Assembly (NCBI GenBank): GCA_036429605.1 | Contig: CM071590.1 | Location: 1,922,001 to 1,986,000 of the forward strand | Reading direction: 5' to 3' | Source of the DNA: Cladobotryum mycophilum | Lineage: Eukaryota; Ascomycota; Sordariomycetes; Hypocreales; Hypocreaceae | DNA length: 64,000 nucleotides | In this document: in pieces, positions 45,117 to 57,196 of the stretch | How positions within the stretch are numbered: the stretch's first letter is position 1 | Layout: each line of letters starts with the position of its first letter | Translations under genes and position numbers: made by a program | The notes under the pieces: generated by a model | What the model was told of the DNA's origin: nothing | Databases searched by the model: none | What the model saw: the letters and a program-made list of their open reading frames with translations, nothing else

Positions 45117-46577
45117 TTACGAATTATTGAAGTTTTGGGAGGGGTTTATTTTTTTTGGCATAACATCAGCATAAATAGAATCGACATGACATGGGCAAAT
45201 GAGCCTGTATACACATGATTTATACAGATCTAGCGATACAAGGGCACGAGAAGAGAAGTACGGATGCACCGGGGAAACACTTTGGGGAACAAGGACAGAA
45301 CCCAGAGGATACAACAACTACAAGTAAATTATAGTCAAATGAATAAACAAGACAAAACAAATAAACAAAATTTTAAATCAAATGTCTCTGATGTCCCGAT
45401 GCTATCTGGTTACTTTTGTTACGTGTAACTTTTGTGCAACTGAGCATTGATTCTTGGTAGTATATCGAATATATCGAGTGGCTGGTCCAAACGATATCGG
45501 CTGCATGATGATGCAGATTTCCCCGATTACTTTGGCTACGGTTTTTGGGAAATCAAGATCAGGGAGAGCCGGATGTGCACTCCGTACGGGGCGCCCTGCA
45601 GAAAATGTCTAATAACGCGTGATAAGATAGGGGGAGAGGACGAAAAGAGTAAGAAAAGAAATCAAGGAAAATGGAAACGATAGGCGACCTGGAGGGTCTT
45701 GACAGGTTTGCGTAGCATTCTTGGAGGGGCGGTCGGGACGCATGATGCTTCCGTCATATGTCCCTCCCTGCCCCCGGAGAACCCCACATACAAAAACGTG
45801 GGGGAGGATTGTGGATTATGGGACATTGTTGAGACAAAGCGTTTTTTTTCCATCATTCCAGTGATTCTAGTGACGCCATATGGGATTCTTGGCAGAGGGT
45901 GGTGGTTTTGATTACAAGGGGCTTATCTTGGCATGTAGACTATATTTGGTGTTTTATGGGTGTGATGGTATGCGAGTGAGTGAGCGAGTGATAAGACTAA
46001 GATGGAGAGAGGTAGATGGAGCGGTAGATAGATAGATAGATACCTAGTAGAGAGAGAGAGTAAGAGAGCATAAGAGAGAGTAATAAGAGGGTTCTAGGTA
46101 ATTTCTAGGAGGCGCCATGATCGGGGACTCCGTCCCGTCCTTGGTTTCGCGAGGAAACGAAAAGAGACGGCGGGGACCTGTCAACAGATTTAGTAATAGC
46201 TCTAGTACGACGGCTTGTACGGTAGAGGGCGGATCTTTTGTTGGTTCGGTATTTTTGGCGCTGAGCGGGAATGAGAGACAGGACAAACAGAGGAAGAAGG
46301 GAGGGAGACGGAGGGAGGGAGAGAAGCGAGGTCTGGGGTTGTATTGATTGTGCTTGCGTGTGGGTGTGTGGGGAGGGAGAGAGATGGATAGACCGGAGCA
46401 GCGAGAGAGAGTTATGTGGGTTGGGTTGCATCCGTTGATCGAGTGTCTTTCGCCCCCAAAACGGTCCGGCTATTGTGTTTTTGTTGGTGTAGGATTTTGT
46501 TCTGATTCACTTGTAGTGGCCGTCGTGAAAGAGGCAACGATGGACGCGGTGGGGAGAATGATTACGAAGTTTTGAGC

Positions 46578-46600
46578 GGTGGTGGTGGTGGTGGTGGTGG
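46578..46600. repeat. (GGT)n microsatellite
   Basis: A perfect GGT trinucleotide run lies inside the G/A-rich part of the gene-poor interval. A second one is at 47336-47355. Confidence 0.9.
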
Positions 46601-47335
46601 AATATGGGATGGGGAAGAGAGAGAGAGATATGTGACAGGTCAGGCAGGACAGTGGTTCGTGACCTTTCTTTTTTTGATGGGGTGTCACGAACGGGTGCGG
46701 CTGGGGGGAGGAAGAGGAGGATTGGTTCTTTGCGTGGTTAATTTTTTTTTTACCATATTGGGTAAACTGGGGATTTCTCGGGCTGTGGTATGACGACGGT
46801 GGACTATGTTTGAACGAACGGTGGGCGCGGTGAGTGGTGAGTGCGAGTGGTGAGGGTTGTCTTGGATGGGATGGAATGGAATTGATGGCGTGCGGCGGCG
46901 TGGGCGGCGTAGGTGCGGCATGAGGGGTGGATGGATGGGTGGATGGATGGATGAAGTAGTAACGGCGCCTAATTTCCGCGTGGGAGAAAATATATTGATT
47001 GGTGTTGAAGAGACCCGAAGCAGCCTCAACTGTGTGTGCATCTGCTTAGTGGTTGGTCATGGGGGGAGGAAGGGAGGGAGGGATGGTAACAATGAATGAA
47101 TGGGTGAATGGCGCTTGGTGCTGAGCCTGAGGCTGACGTTGCACCCTGGATTTTTTATTATTATTATTTTTTTTACCGTGTGAGCCTGTTGTTTTGTTTA
47201 GGTGACACTTGCGAAAACCGATCAAGGTGTGGTGTGGCATCCCTACTCTAGGACCTTTTTGGAGGAGGGACGAAAACTGTTTGGAGACGATGTATTGGCC
47301 GAAGCGGGATCATCATTTTGTATACCAATACGCTT

Positions 47336-47355
47336 GGTGGTGGTGGTGGTGGTGG
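47336..47355. repeat. (GGT)n microsatellite
   Basis: A perfect GGT run, intergenic, like the one at 46578. Confidence 0.9.
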
Positions 47356-48808
47356 GTGTGGGTAGATTAGTAGTGTAGAAGTAGGTAGTATATTCCATGG
47401 GCATGGGAGGGGAGGATGGAACACAAAAGCGAAGAAAGAGAGAATGAGAGAGCAAGAGAAAGAAATGGATCCTTGCTTTCCGATCCTGCACTCTCTTGTT
47501 TCCTCTTCTTCCGTTGGCTGGGATGAGAAACCATAAAAAGAAGCTGACGACGGGGTGTTTCTATTTTAGATGAAAGAGTGTGAGAGAAAGAGAGAAAGAG
47601 AGGGGCATGAGAACCTTGGAAGGTATGGATGGCCCTGGACTGCGTAATAAGAAGGAACGTGGTGCGTGGTTGTGGCTTGACAGGTACTAGTCCGTATTTC
47701 GTGCAGGAGGTTAGCACCTACATTATGTATGCTCTTGCCCTTACCTAGGTATGTATGTACCTACTTGCTCTTGACGATAATGAGAGCAAATCATCATCAT
47801 ACCACTATCAGCAGTGGTAGTGGTCGTAGTAGTGGTAGTGGTAGCGGCAGTATGACTTACTTGACCAAGATCACCATCCATCCATCCACCCCCTACAGAG
47901 TAGATTGGCGCCAGAAGCTCATTAGCCAGCTACTATAGCCAAGTAGCCCCAGTTTAGGGAGATAAGCCCTGCACTGCACTGCAGCCTTGATTATCTAGTG
48001 TGTATTCCTCCTCCACACTCCCCTTCTACTCCCCTTCAGACGAAAAAGGGGGACCACGCGGGAGGAAGAAATAAAAGTGTCCGCGAGAGGGAGCAGACAG
48101 AGTCTTTGATACGGTAATTAATAACACTTGAGAGAGAAATTGGACGGGTACAGGCAGAATGACTAGAAACAGGAGGAATAAACAGATACATGAAAGAATA
48201 GACAGAGACAAGTGGAACCAAGAGAATCAATAGCTACGAAATCTATCCAACATATTCAGCATTCCAGGTCCCCGTCTTCCACTCCCCGTTTAAAGGGCGT
48301 ACATATTACTGTAAGCTTCCATGCCCCCTCTTTGGTGCTAAATAGCCCAAGTATATTCATCTTTAACTTGGCGAGAGAGAGATCTAAAGGGTCTAAAGCA
48401 AGAGGCTAAATCGCCATCATCCATGGTTGTGTCTTTTATCTTTCATCTTTCATCTTTTTGTTCGACTTGCCTATTTAGGGAAATGCTGATGACAAAATAA
48501 AAAAGACTTGCTGTGGAACTTTGCATATAGCGCTACGGGATAAAAAATGGTTGTGTTCATGTATGGATGGATACATCTTAGATTGTTCGGGTCATACATG
48601 TGCCGTATCATCATCCACAGCAACCTGTCGTGCCAGTCAACAGCTCCGAACGCTGCATCACCTGACACGCGCTGCGTTGAGAGAGAAACCATACCCACAT
48701 CATGTATGACTACATCACTTTCCCCCAACTTGGCTTGAAAATCGATAAACCCGCAGCCAGAGAAAGAGAAGAAGAAAAAATCTCTGCAGGTCACGCGTCA
48801 CAACCAAA

Positions 48809-51800
48809 TCATCCCTGCTGTTGCTGCTGTTGCTGCGTAGAGTATAGCTTCGCAAGTGCACCGCCATCTGCTCGAGCCAATAACTCACTTGGTGGCCCAA
48901 ATTCTACAACGACGCCCTGATCTAGAACCGCAACCTTGTCGAAGCCATGTATGCCTGACAACCTGTGCGTCACCATGATGACTGTCGTGTTGGGGAACTC
49001 TGATTCAATAATGGACTGCATGAATGATTCGGTATCTGTATCGACGCTGTTTTTTTCCCCCATGTTCTGTCAGCGGGGCTCAAGTCTTCAGATGACATGG
49101 AATAAAATTGGAAGATTTGAACAAGTGACAAGTGACTGGATCCATATTACACACCTGCTGTTTGGTTCGTCAAGCAACAATACTGACGTCTTCCGCAACA
49201 TTGCCCTCGCCAGGCAGAAAAGCTGTCTTTGGCCTGCTGATAGAGACCTCTCGTGAGAAATCTGCAAGTCAAGTGCTCGTTCTTCGGGAATGCCTTCTTC
49301 ATCGGCATCTCTCTTGATGATGCTCCAGAGGTGAACTTTCTTCAACGCAGCTACGATTTCGACGTCTGTGGCTTTGCCCATTGGGTCTGCGTTGAATCGT
49401 ACAGAGCCATCAACCAGAAAGGCATCCTGGGTGAGGCATGTAATCCTTTGCCGGACCGCCTCCTTGGGAATAGTAGACAGGTCTATTCCGTCCAAAACGA
49501 CCCTGCCGGATGATCCATTCATCATACCGAGGATAGACGAGACGAGAGAGCTTTTGCCACTGATAACGGACTGTTGTTAGCATCCACTAATAAAAGCTAC
49601 TTATTGCATATGTCCATAGTACCTACCTTCCGGATCTGCCACATATGGCAATCTTCTCGCCCGGAGAGATCAGTAGATTGATGCAATAGAGCACTGGTAG
49701 CCTAAAGACCTCTATCAGCGACCTTGTTCCCGTGGAAATGAACAGACTCATGCGTACCCAATGTAGTGAGCAGACCAATTCGCAAATGTCAACGCTCCTT
49801 GAGCTGGCCATTCGGCTGGTGGTGTCCCGCACTCTGTCTCGCTCAGTTCACTTGGCGTATCCTCCGCAAAGCTCTTCACACGTGTTATCGCACCAAGCGA
49901 TGTTTCCAGGGACGTATAAAACGTCACAAGACTCGCCAGCGAATCACCAAAGCTCAGCATGTTGACCAGGGCAATACCGAGAAATCCAGGATTCACTTTG
50001 CTGCGTAAAACGATAGCAAGAATAGTCATGAGTGTTGCGAGGGCGGCAACAATTAAGCCCAGGACTAGAGCAAGCCATCTTTGGATGCACAAGAGGAGGT
50101 AGAATGGCTTCTGCGCTGAATCGAGAAGCTGCATGCTCTTTTTGGCACGACTTTCTTGCCAGCCGTAAGCTCGAATGCTAACGATGCCGTCCATGGATTC
50201 GAGAACATGGGAGTAAAGGGGCGCTTTTGCTTCCAGGCTACACACCCATTAGTATAGCAAGGCCAATGGGAGAAATAAAAGGATGTGTATACTCTAGATG
50301 TCGTAGCTGTCTGGATGTTTGGAGATAGAACCTTTGGAGGAACCAGAGAATGACCCCAAAGAACGGCAATACTGCCGCAATGTATTTCACTGCAATGATA
50401 GATAATGCCCCGACTCCTAGACAGTTGGCGAACTCTACGAAAAGTTAGCAACCCCTTATCAACAGTCCTTTTTTTAGTGAAAGGCAACAAACGGAACGCG
50501 GTATTGACTAATGCGCCTGGAAGGGTCATGTCGATGAGCTTCATGTCTTGACTGAATCTGTAATAGTTGGCCGTGAGTAAACTCCAACATCTCAAAGAGG
50601 TCGAGAAGTGTATACCTGTTGATCAAGGCTCCGGTATCGGTTCTGGAGAGAAATGTCATAGGCGCTCTAATTGTATTGTGAGAAGTTGTTCATCATACAC
50701 TCAAATATGATGGGCTTCTTACCTCATCGCAGCTTCGAGAATAGCCCAGTGCATCTTCTTTCCCGACTTTGGCACGTTGATGACATACATGTAACTTCAA
50801 GCGCCTGGTTAGTATTGATACCGCTGCCCCTGTGGAAAGGAGAACTTACTACACGGCGGCAATAAGCGAAGATGCCCTGAGAAAGATGAATAGTGCAAAT
50901 AAGCCAAGCCAATACCCCAGTCGAGAGTTTTGACTGCTGCCGTTGCTCTCAGACCACAAGTTGAGCCATATAGCTGAGAACCGTCAGCAAACTCCTGAAT
51001 AACATCAAAGGCGGTGTCAATGTATGTTAAAGGGGGATACATACATTGCATGGTGTCAAAAACGGCATCTGTAATCACAAATGTGGCAAAGATTCCAATG
51101 CCCAACCACCCGAGGGAAAGAAAATAGTACTTGTAGATTGATAGATCACCGCTTTGCCTCTGCTCTTGAGACTCTGGCGGGGAATAGCAACTCGCGACTG
51201 CGGGAGCTTGTTCTTGCTGGACAGGTTCAGGACTATGTGATTCATCTGTAAGCTCTAGGGACTTTGGTTCAATCACATTAGCCGGCCCTTGACGGACAAC
51301 ATTGCCTTCATTGTCCAGCAGCATGATCTGGTCAGCGAATTCCAAACGGTTCACTATTGGCAAACTGTTAAAACGTTCTCTGAATGTAGGTACTCTTTCA
51401 CTTACTGGAATGTGTTGCCAAAATCGACGTAATCCCTAGCTTCCGAAGCAGACCTTGTGGTCCAAATACCCGTGTCAGTACGACGTCTTTGGTCGAAGCG
51501 TCGAGACCGCTCAGAACATCGTCGAACATGGCAATCGGTTTGCGAGAATACAATGCACGTGCAATGGCCTACAACATTAGAAAATGAACAACATGTTGCA
51601 AATTCGTTCCGACTTACTAGTCGTTGTTTCTGTCCGCCGCTGAGCGCGACGCCTTTGCTCCCTACATTCGTCTCGTCTCCGTAAGCCATTTGCCCCAAGT
51701 CAACATCAAGCGCACATGCTTTGATGACAGAGTTATACCAAGTTCTGTCAAGCTCGGATTCCCCGACGATGTTGTCCATCACGGAGCCATTAAATACCCA

Positions 51801-54268
51801 TGGATTCTGGTCGCAGAAGGACACTTGCATAGTGTTCACCCGAACTGTGCCGTTCAAGATTGTGGCTTCGCCAAGGAGTGACTTGAGAAGGGTTGACTTT
51901 CCGCATCCAACTGGACCTAAAAGTACGGTAAGCTGCGTATCCTTGGTGACTCTTAGGGAGATGTTCTTGAGGACAGGGGCTGATGCCCTCCAGCCCAGAG
52001 TTGCATCCTGAACGACGATGGGGTCAAAGTGGGAAGATGATGCCCGGGAAGGCTGTCTCTCTATGGGCTGAGGCGACGACACTAGCTCGATGCCGGTTGA
52101 GGTTGTCAGACTACCAACTGGTATGGGTTGTCGTGAAAATCCTGTTTCTGTACTCTGCAATCGTTTATCTGTCCATGAATCACCTGCTAAGAACTCCTGT
52201 ATTCTTTGAAAACAAGCCAAGGCCGTGTAGCCCTGGGGAATGGCGTGGAGTAACCCAGAGAGGGGACCCATGAGAGCAGTAAGGATAGATAAAGATGCGA
52301 CTGTTTGTGAGACGCTAAAGGAGTCTTTGCCCTGAACCTTGGCCACTATTGAGAATGCAGCAAATGTGAAGAACTGTGAAAATACCGAAGGGAGATTGAC
52401 TACGGAAGAATTAGAAGATGGGGTCATTTTTGGTATGGGAGCCACCTACCAAGACAGATATTAAAACTTGATAGTCTTCTATATTTCTTGGACAGATCAA
52501 GCTCTTCTCCCCTCATGTCTTGTATCATGGATCGGAATATCTCGCTGAGACCTAGCATCTTCACACTCTTCATCGAACCTAGGATTTGAGCGGTAAAGTT
52601 GATTCTACCCTGAATAGCCTCCAACCATGCTTTTTGTCGAGACGCAATGTAGGTCGACGACTTGATGGATATAAGAGTAGAGACTGGGGACAGTTAGATA
52701 TTTCCGCGTCTTGATAACAAAAAGTAGATGGAACATGAAGCAACTTGGGAACACGAGGTTTAGAGCAACACATACGTATGGCAAGGACAATTGGAGCAAT
52801 ACAAACCGTTCCTAGCTGCCTCTGCAGAAACCACACAGCAACGCTTAGTTGGATGATGTACGCCCATGCCTCGGAAGTGACCAAGTACCATGATTCGCAT
52901 ATCCTCTCCACATCTGCACCGATGAGGGACATGGCAGCAGAATCACTTGCATTTGTTGACGGTGATTCTGCTAGCTTCCGATAAATGAGAGCGACCAGAC
53001 CACCCCTGATCATGGTCATCAAGCGAAAGCTTATATGTTGATAGAAGCCGGTGGATATCTATCAAGATGTTAGCTTTAGTTCCAGTAGCTGAAATGACAC
53101 TGGCTTCATATATTGGTAGCTTACAGCTATGCCTATATAGACGAGCGGCACCGCTCCCATCAGGCCGTAGCCGTGGTTTCGGACTTCCTCACTATCAGAG
53201 GCAGACAGATTCTCAACAATTCTTTGTATGACGAATGGCTGGACAAGGTTAAAGGCAACCAGGCAGAGTCTAGGCAAGACTATCTTGGCTACCTCAGCTT
53301 TCCAAGCCCAAAAGGTAGCTAAAACGAGAGCGTGTTCCTTTGCGGCGGCACCGTTTTTGCTGTCGTATTTATCCCACTGTGTCTGCAGGTCCTGAGCTAG
53401 TTGTTCAGATGAAAGCTTTTCATTGATGGAAAAGAGATCTCTGATGGACAGAACACGCTTTGATCCGTCCAGGAGCAGGGAGTTGAGCCACCAGAATGCA
53501 CTGCGGGAGAAAATGCTGCTTGTTGCCTCGCGCGAAAGCCGACTATACGCACCAACAAGAAGCCGACGCTTGTCCAGAGCTTCGAGCACGAGAATTATGG
53601 CCTTGATTGCGACGGACGCGCTGAAGACCGCCGCAACAGGACGGTTCGCCTGAAGAAGCCATGATGTTCGAGCTCGAGTGACATCAAAGATGAGGGAAAC
53701 TAATAGATAAGAGGTAAGGAGGAATGATGGTCTAGGGCTCTTCCGGTGCTGTAAAGAGGAGACCACCGCTAATCCCAAGGTAGCACAAAAGCTCAAGACC
53801 GAGGAGGCCAATGAGAGTGATGTGGTGTAGTAAGAGCCAGAAGACCAGAGAATGAGCAAGGTAAGCTGCAATGCCGCATATACAGTGATGGAGGTCTATG
53901 AGAATCGCATTAGCACAGATGGAGGCCTTGGTCTCAAAGGGGTGGGGGGACGGTAACGACGAACCAGTTTTAGTATGTGGAGAGACGATGGCCTTACGGC
54001 AATGGTTCTCTTGTTGCTGAGCGCTCGGGCTGCCTGCAAAGGCGCAATGAGTAGAAACAAGGCTGATGGGAGAAGGGAAAAGATGCTCTCCTCGAATAAC
54101 ACTACACAGTTGATGAGCATTAGCTATAAGGAACCAAGAGTAGGCTCGGCTCAATGGCATGAATTATGCCTCACCGGTAAAGTCAAAGCCTCCTCGACAG
54201 TCGGGAGATGCAACAGCCGGCCCAAAGGCAGCATCTTGACAGACGCCCCCGGGGAAGCTGCTATTCAT
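48809..54268 (-). CDS. ABCC-type full ABC transporter (MRP-like)
   Basis: A membrane pump of the multidrug-resistance-associated family, likely exporting or vacuole-sequestering conjugates or metabolites. Seventeen exons in a continuous phase give 1474 aa: 54175-54268, 53965-54101, 53125-53895, 52776-53058, 52450-52683, 51618-52399, 51406-51568, 51045-51353, 50850-50973, 50723-50794, 50616-50666, 50493-50557, 50293-50434, 49758-50237, 49627-49701, 49155-49559, 48809-49046. Order: extra N-terminal membrane domain, TMD1 (about 280-580), NBD1 with Walker A GPVGCGKST (near 670) and LSGGQKQR (near 760), TMD2 (about 870-1220), NBD2 with GRSGSGKSS (near 1260), LSAGQRQ (near 1370) and LLLDEPNSSVD. 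NBD1 Walker B is FDDVLSGLD, with Asp for the catalytic Glu, the usual ABCC asymmetry. The start follows MNSSFPG and a family-like DCRGGFDFT. The C-terminus ends in seven Gln and a Gly. Confidence 0.92.
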
Positions 54269-54967
54269 GAGAGGTGGATGGACGGATGCCAATCAGGATA
54301 GATGCCTGTTGTGATTTGATGACTTGGACGTTGATGTTTGCGGGATGTTTCTGGAGGTCAAGAGAACAGAAGAGCAAGCCGTGGGGAAACGAAACTCGCA
54401 TCACAGGCAAAGTACAGTTCTTTTCTCATCAACCAATCAAGGTTTTGCCTATTGTTATTTCGTGCATGTTCATATCGATGTTGTTAGTTCTCTAAGCCCC
54501 CCAAGACTAGACAGGCACGGACATACCTGACCTACACACCTCAATTACGTACTTGCTCTGATGGCCCACTTCAGTCAAGCACCAAGCAAAATAACAAAGC
54601 AATAATGAAACATGTAATGAATCAAAAGAGTCGTATGTCTATACGTCACCTTATCAGACTCTTTTAAAATTAATGCAAGATTGCGTTGTCCTTTTTCCCA
54701 CACGGGGCAACGCCCGATTGATTGATTGATTGCTTCACGGGTACCGTTTCCGAAAACAAAAAGTGTTGCGTGAGCCTTCATGCGTAAGCCTGTGCAGGGG
54801 GTCGATCCATAGCATGAGATTGGGTTGGATTGTAGGATTGCCCAAGCCAACAAACAAATCTTTTGAGGGATCATGTCGTAAATACAAATAGTTCATCTTA
54901 GAATATACTGTAATCGCTTCATCCACTGTACTTGTCGAGCATGATACTGTAATACAAAGCCCAAACA
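54269..54967. promoter_or_regulatory. Divergent promoter of the ABC and MFS transporter pair
   Basis: The 699 bp between the two start codons must carry both promoters. No gene lies inside, and I see no certain regulator site. Confidence 0.6.
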
Positions 54968-55041
54968 ATGTCAGACTCGGAATATCCCACAGAAACATCT
55001 CGCCTCCTTGGCAACAACAACGAAACCTCATCACCACCGAT

Positions 55042-55109
<68 letters not shown>

Positions 55110-56714
55110 CCCCAGACTCTCCCATAAAGACTCTCAGGTCTCGCTTCCCACCAGCCGTAGTTCTCCTGGCATCCTTCTACATCCTCTGCCTATCGGGAGA
55201 AGGCTCCCTCCTGACGGCCCCCACGACGAAACTCCTGGAAGACATCCTCTGTCGGAATTACTACAGAGATGCTCAGCATGGCCTGGCCACTGTGGTTGAC
55301 GAGGAGATGTGCAAGGCTGATCGAATTCAATCGCAGTTGGCGTACATGCTGGGATTCATCTCTACGTTTGAAGATGTCATCGGTAAGAAGGGGGAGCACT
55401 TATATGCATACACGTGCGTCATGAGAACAAGAGACTAACACAAATGCTCGTTCTATAGGTGTCATCGTTACAATACCCTACGGTTTTTTGGCTGATAAGT
55501 AAGTAACACATATTCCAAAAAAAAAATGATTTGATATGGATACAAAGGCTTTGTCCAAGTTCAAACAAAGAATTCAATAACTAACATAACCCCCTCCCCC
55601 AAGAATCGGTCGACGACCAGTCCTCCTCCTCGCCACCACAGGCCTAATCCTAAGCCTCGTCTGGACCTTCATCGTCCTCGGCTTCTGGCACCTCCTCCCC
55701 GTCCACCTCGTCCTCTTCGCCCCAGCCTTCCAAATCCTGGGCGGCAACAGCGTCGTCATCGCCATGATCTACTCCATTGTCGCGGACGCCATGACCGAGG
55801 CCACCAGGGGGGCTGCTTTTCTCCACATGGCTGTCTCGAGCTACGTCGGCTCGGTCGTGGGATCCATCGTTTCGGCCAAACTCATGCAGGCCGGCTCGCC
55901 TTGGACGCCTGTTCTGATTTCCCCCGTGGCCGTCCTTTTGGGGACGACTGCGGTTCTGTTTATACCGGAAACGCTGCGCAGGAAGAAGGACGACTCCGAT
56001 CCCATGGGGGTAGGTATCTCCCTTGAGTACGGCCCCGTCTCTTCACCGCTGCGCAGCCACATCAAGCAGTCCGCCGCTCGTTTCACAGATTCCCTACGTC
56101 TAGTCAAATCCCCCTCCGCAATCCTCCTCCTCTTCGCATTCACGTCAGCAACCCCGGTGGGTGTGGCCTCAAGCTCATTCTACATACAGTACTTTAGCAA
56201 ACGCTTCCACTGGTCTCTGGCGCAGGCAGGCTATCTTCTCTCCGTCCGCGGCATCACCAGCGTGGTAGTCCTCCTCGTCATGCTTCCCGCTCTTACACGT
56301 CTCCTTCAATCCCCCTCCATGCCCTTCCGCCTCCCAGCATTACAAAAAGATCTGCTTCTCGCGCGCTGGTCCGCCGTCCTGTCAGCTCTTGGCGCTTTTC
56401 TTATGGCGGGAACTACAATCCCCGTTGTCATTGCAGGAGATGTTGTCCTAACATTCGGAGGCGGCTTGATATCCCTATGTCGCTCCCTCATTGCGTCTTT
56501 TGTCGACCCCGAGCATACATCATCACTCTTCACACTAGTCAGTGTGGTAGAAACAATCACCGGCTGGGTTTCTGGCCCCGGTCTGGCCTGGCTATTCACG
56601 CTGGGCATGAAACATGAAGGCCTTTTGGCCGGTCTGCCATATCTGGTTTTGTCTTTTTACTGTGCTACAATCGCCATAGCATTGCAATTTGTCAGGTTAC
56701 CATCGTCTATTTAG
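54968..56714 (+). CDS. MFS transporter
   Basis: A proton-coupled carrier of the major facilitator superfamily; the substrate cannot be read from the sequence. Three exons, 54968-55382, 55459-55498 and 55604-56714, give 521 aa. The middle exon is 40 nt and encodes GVIVTIPYGFLADK; with exon 3 it rebuilds the MFS signature ending GFLADKIGRRPVL (loop between helices 2 and 3). About twelve membrane helices follow, the first from about residue 60 (AVVLLASFYILCL) and the last ending in ATIAIALQFV. A central cytosolic loop spans about 260-300. The N-terminal tail holds 23 consecutive threonines encoded by an AAC/ACA microsatellite, next to a dileucine-like SRLLG. It is divergent from the ABCC gene, which suggests but does not prove joint regulation. 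Confidence 0.9.
55043..55110. repeat. (ACA)n microsatellite within a coding exon
   Basis: An ACA trinucleotide run encodes the poly-threonine stretch of the MFS transporter N-terminus (residues 26-48; the last Thr codon is ACC). Length changes in units of three keep the frame. Confidence 0.95.
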
Positions 56715-57196
56715 CTGAATACCTTGGTGAGCGAGAGAAATGAAGAAGGGAATTTCAACAAAAAATAACGTTAGAAAGATATAGATTACTTTAATTATGC
56801 ATCATACCATCACTGCGAAACTTGAGCTCATAGCAATATAACAAATCTTTCACACAACGTAGAACTTTACAGGTTATACCACACTTTCAAGACATTATCC
56901 AATAGATAATGAAACATAATCGTTGGTCATCGTAGCTGCGAATTCATCTTTGGTGTAAAAGTACAATGATGTGCCCAAATAAATAGACAACCAAGCAAGT
57001 GTCCGAAAACGCAGTTCCAACTCCACAGCAAGCCAGCAAGCCATTTGTCTCTTGCCCGCCTGTCTTGTAATGCCCAGAAAAACTAAATGAGAAACAACAT
57101 ACATATCGTGGCCGTCTTTAAGTCATATCATGGCCACAACCCTACCGCCCAAACAGTTCACTCCCGAGACATGAAATATTTTTTTATCCCTCCGCA
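56715..57196. other. Convergent 3' intergenic region
   Basis: Spacer between the MFS gene and drs2, both ending here. No gene seen. Confidence 0.6.

Larger units (their letters stand above)
44290..48808. other. 4.5-kb gene-poor interval between two 3' ends
   Basis: Both flanking genes end here, so a third gene would be expected, but no frame qualifies. From about 45950 to 47700 the plus strand is strongly G/A-rich with GAGA, GGTGG and GGATGG repeats. Read on the minus strand this gives C/T-rich leader-like sequence with CACA and TCTC words, similar to the leader of the ecl1-like gene, but no clear coding sequence follows it. A small spliced protein or a non-coding transcript on the minus strand is possible. 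Confidence 0.5.

Noticed and set aside
46105..46431. 108-codon minus-strand frame
   Set aside because: Ser/Pro/Leu-rich translation of a GA repeat tract; better explained as leader-like non-coding DNA.
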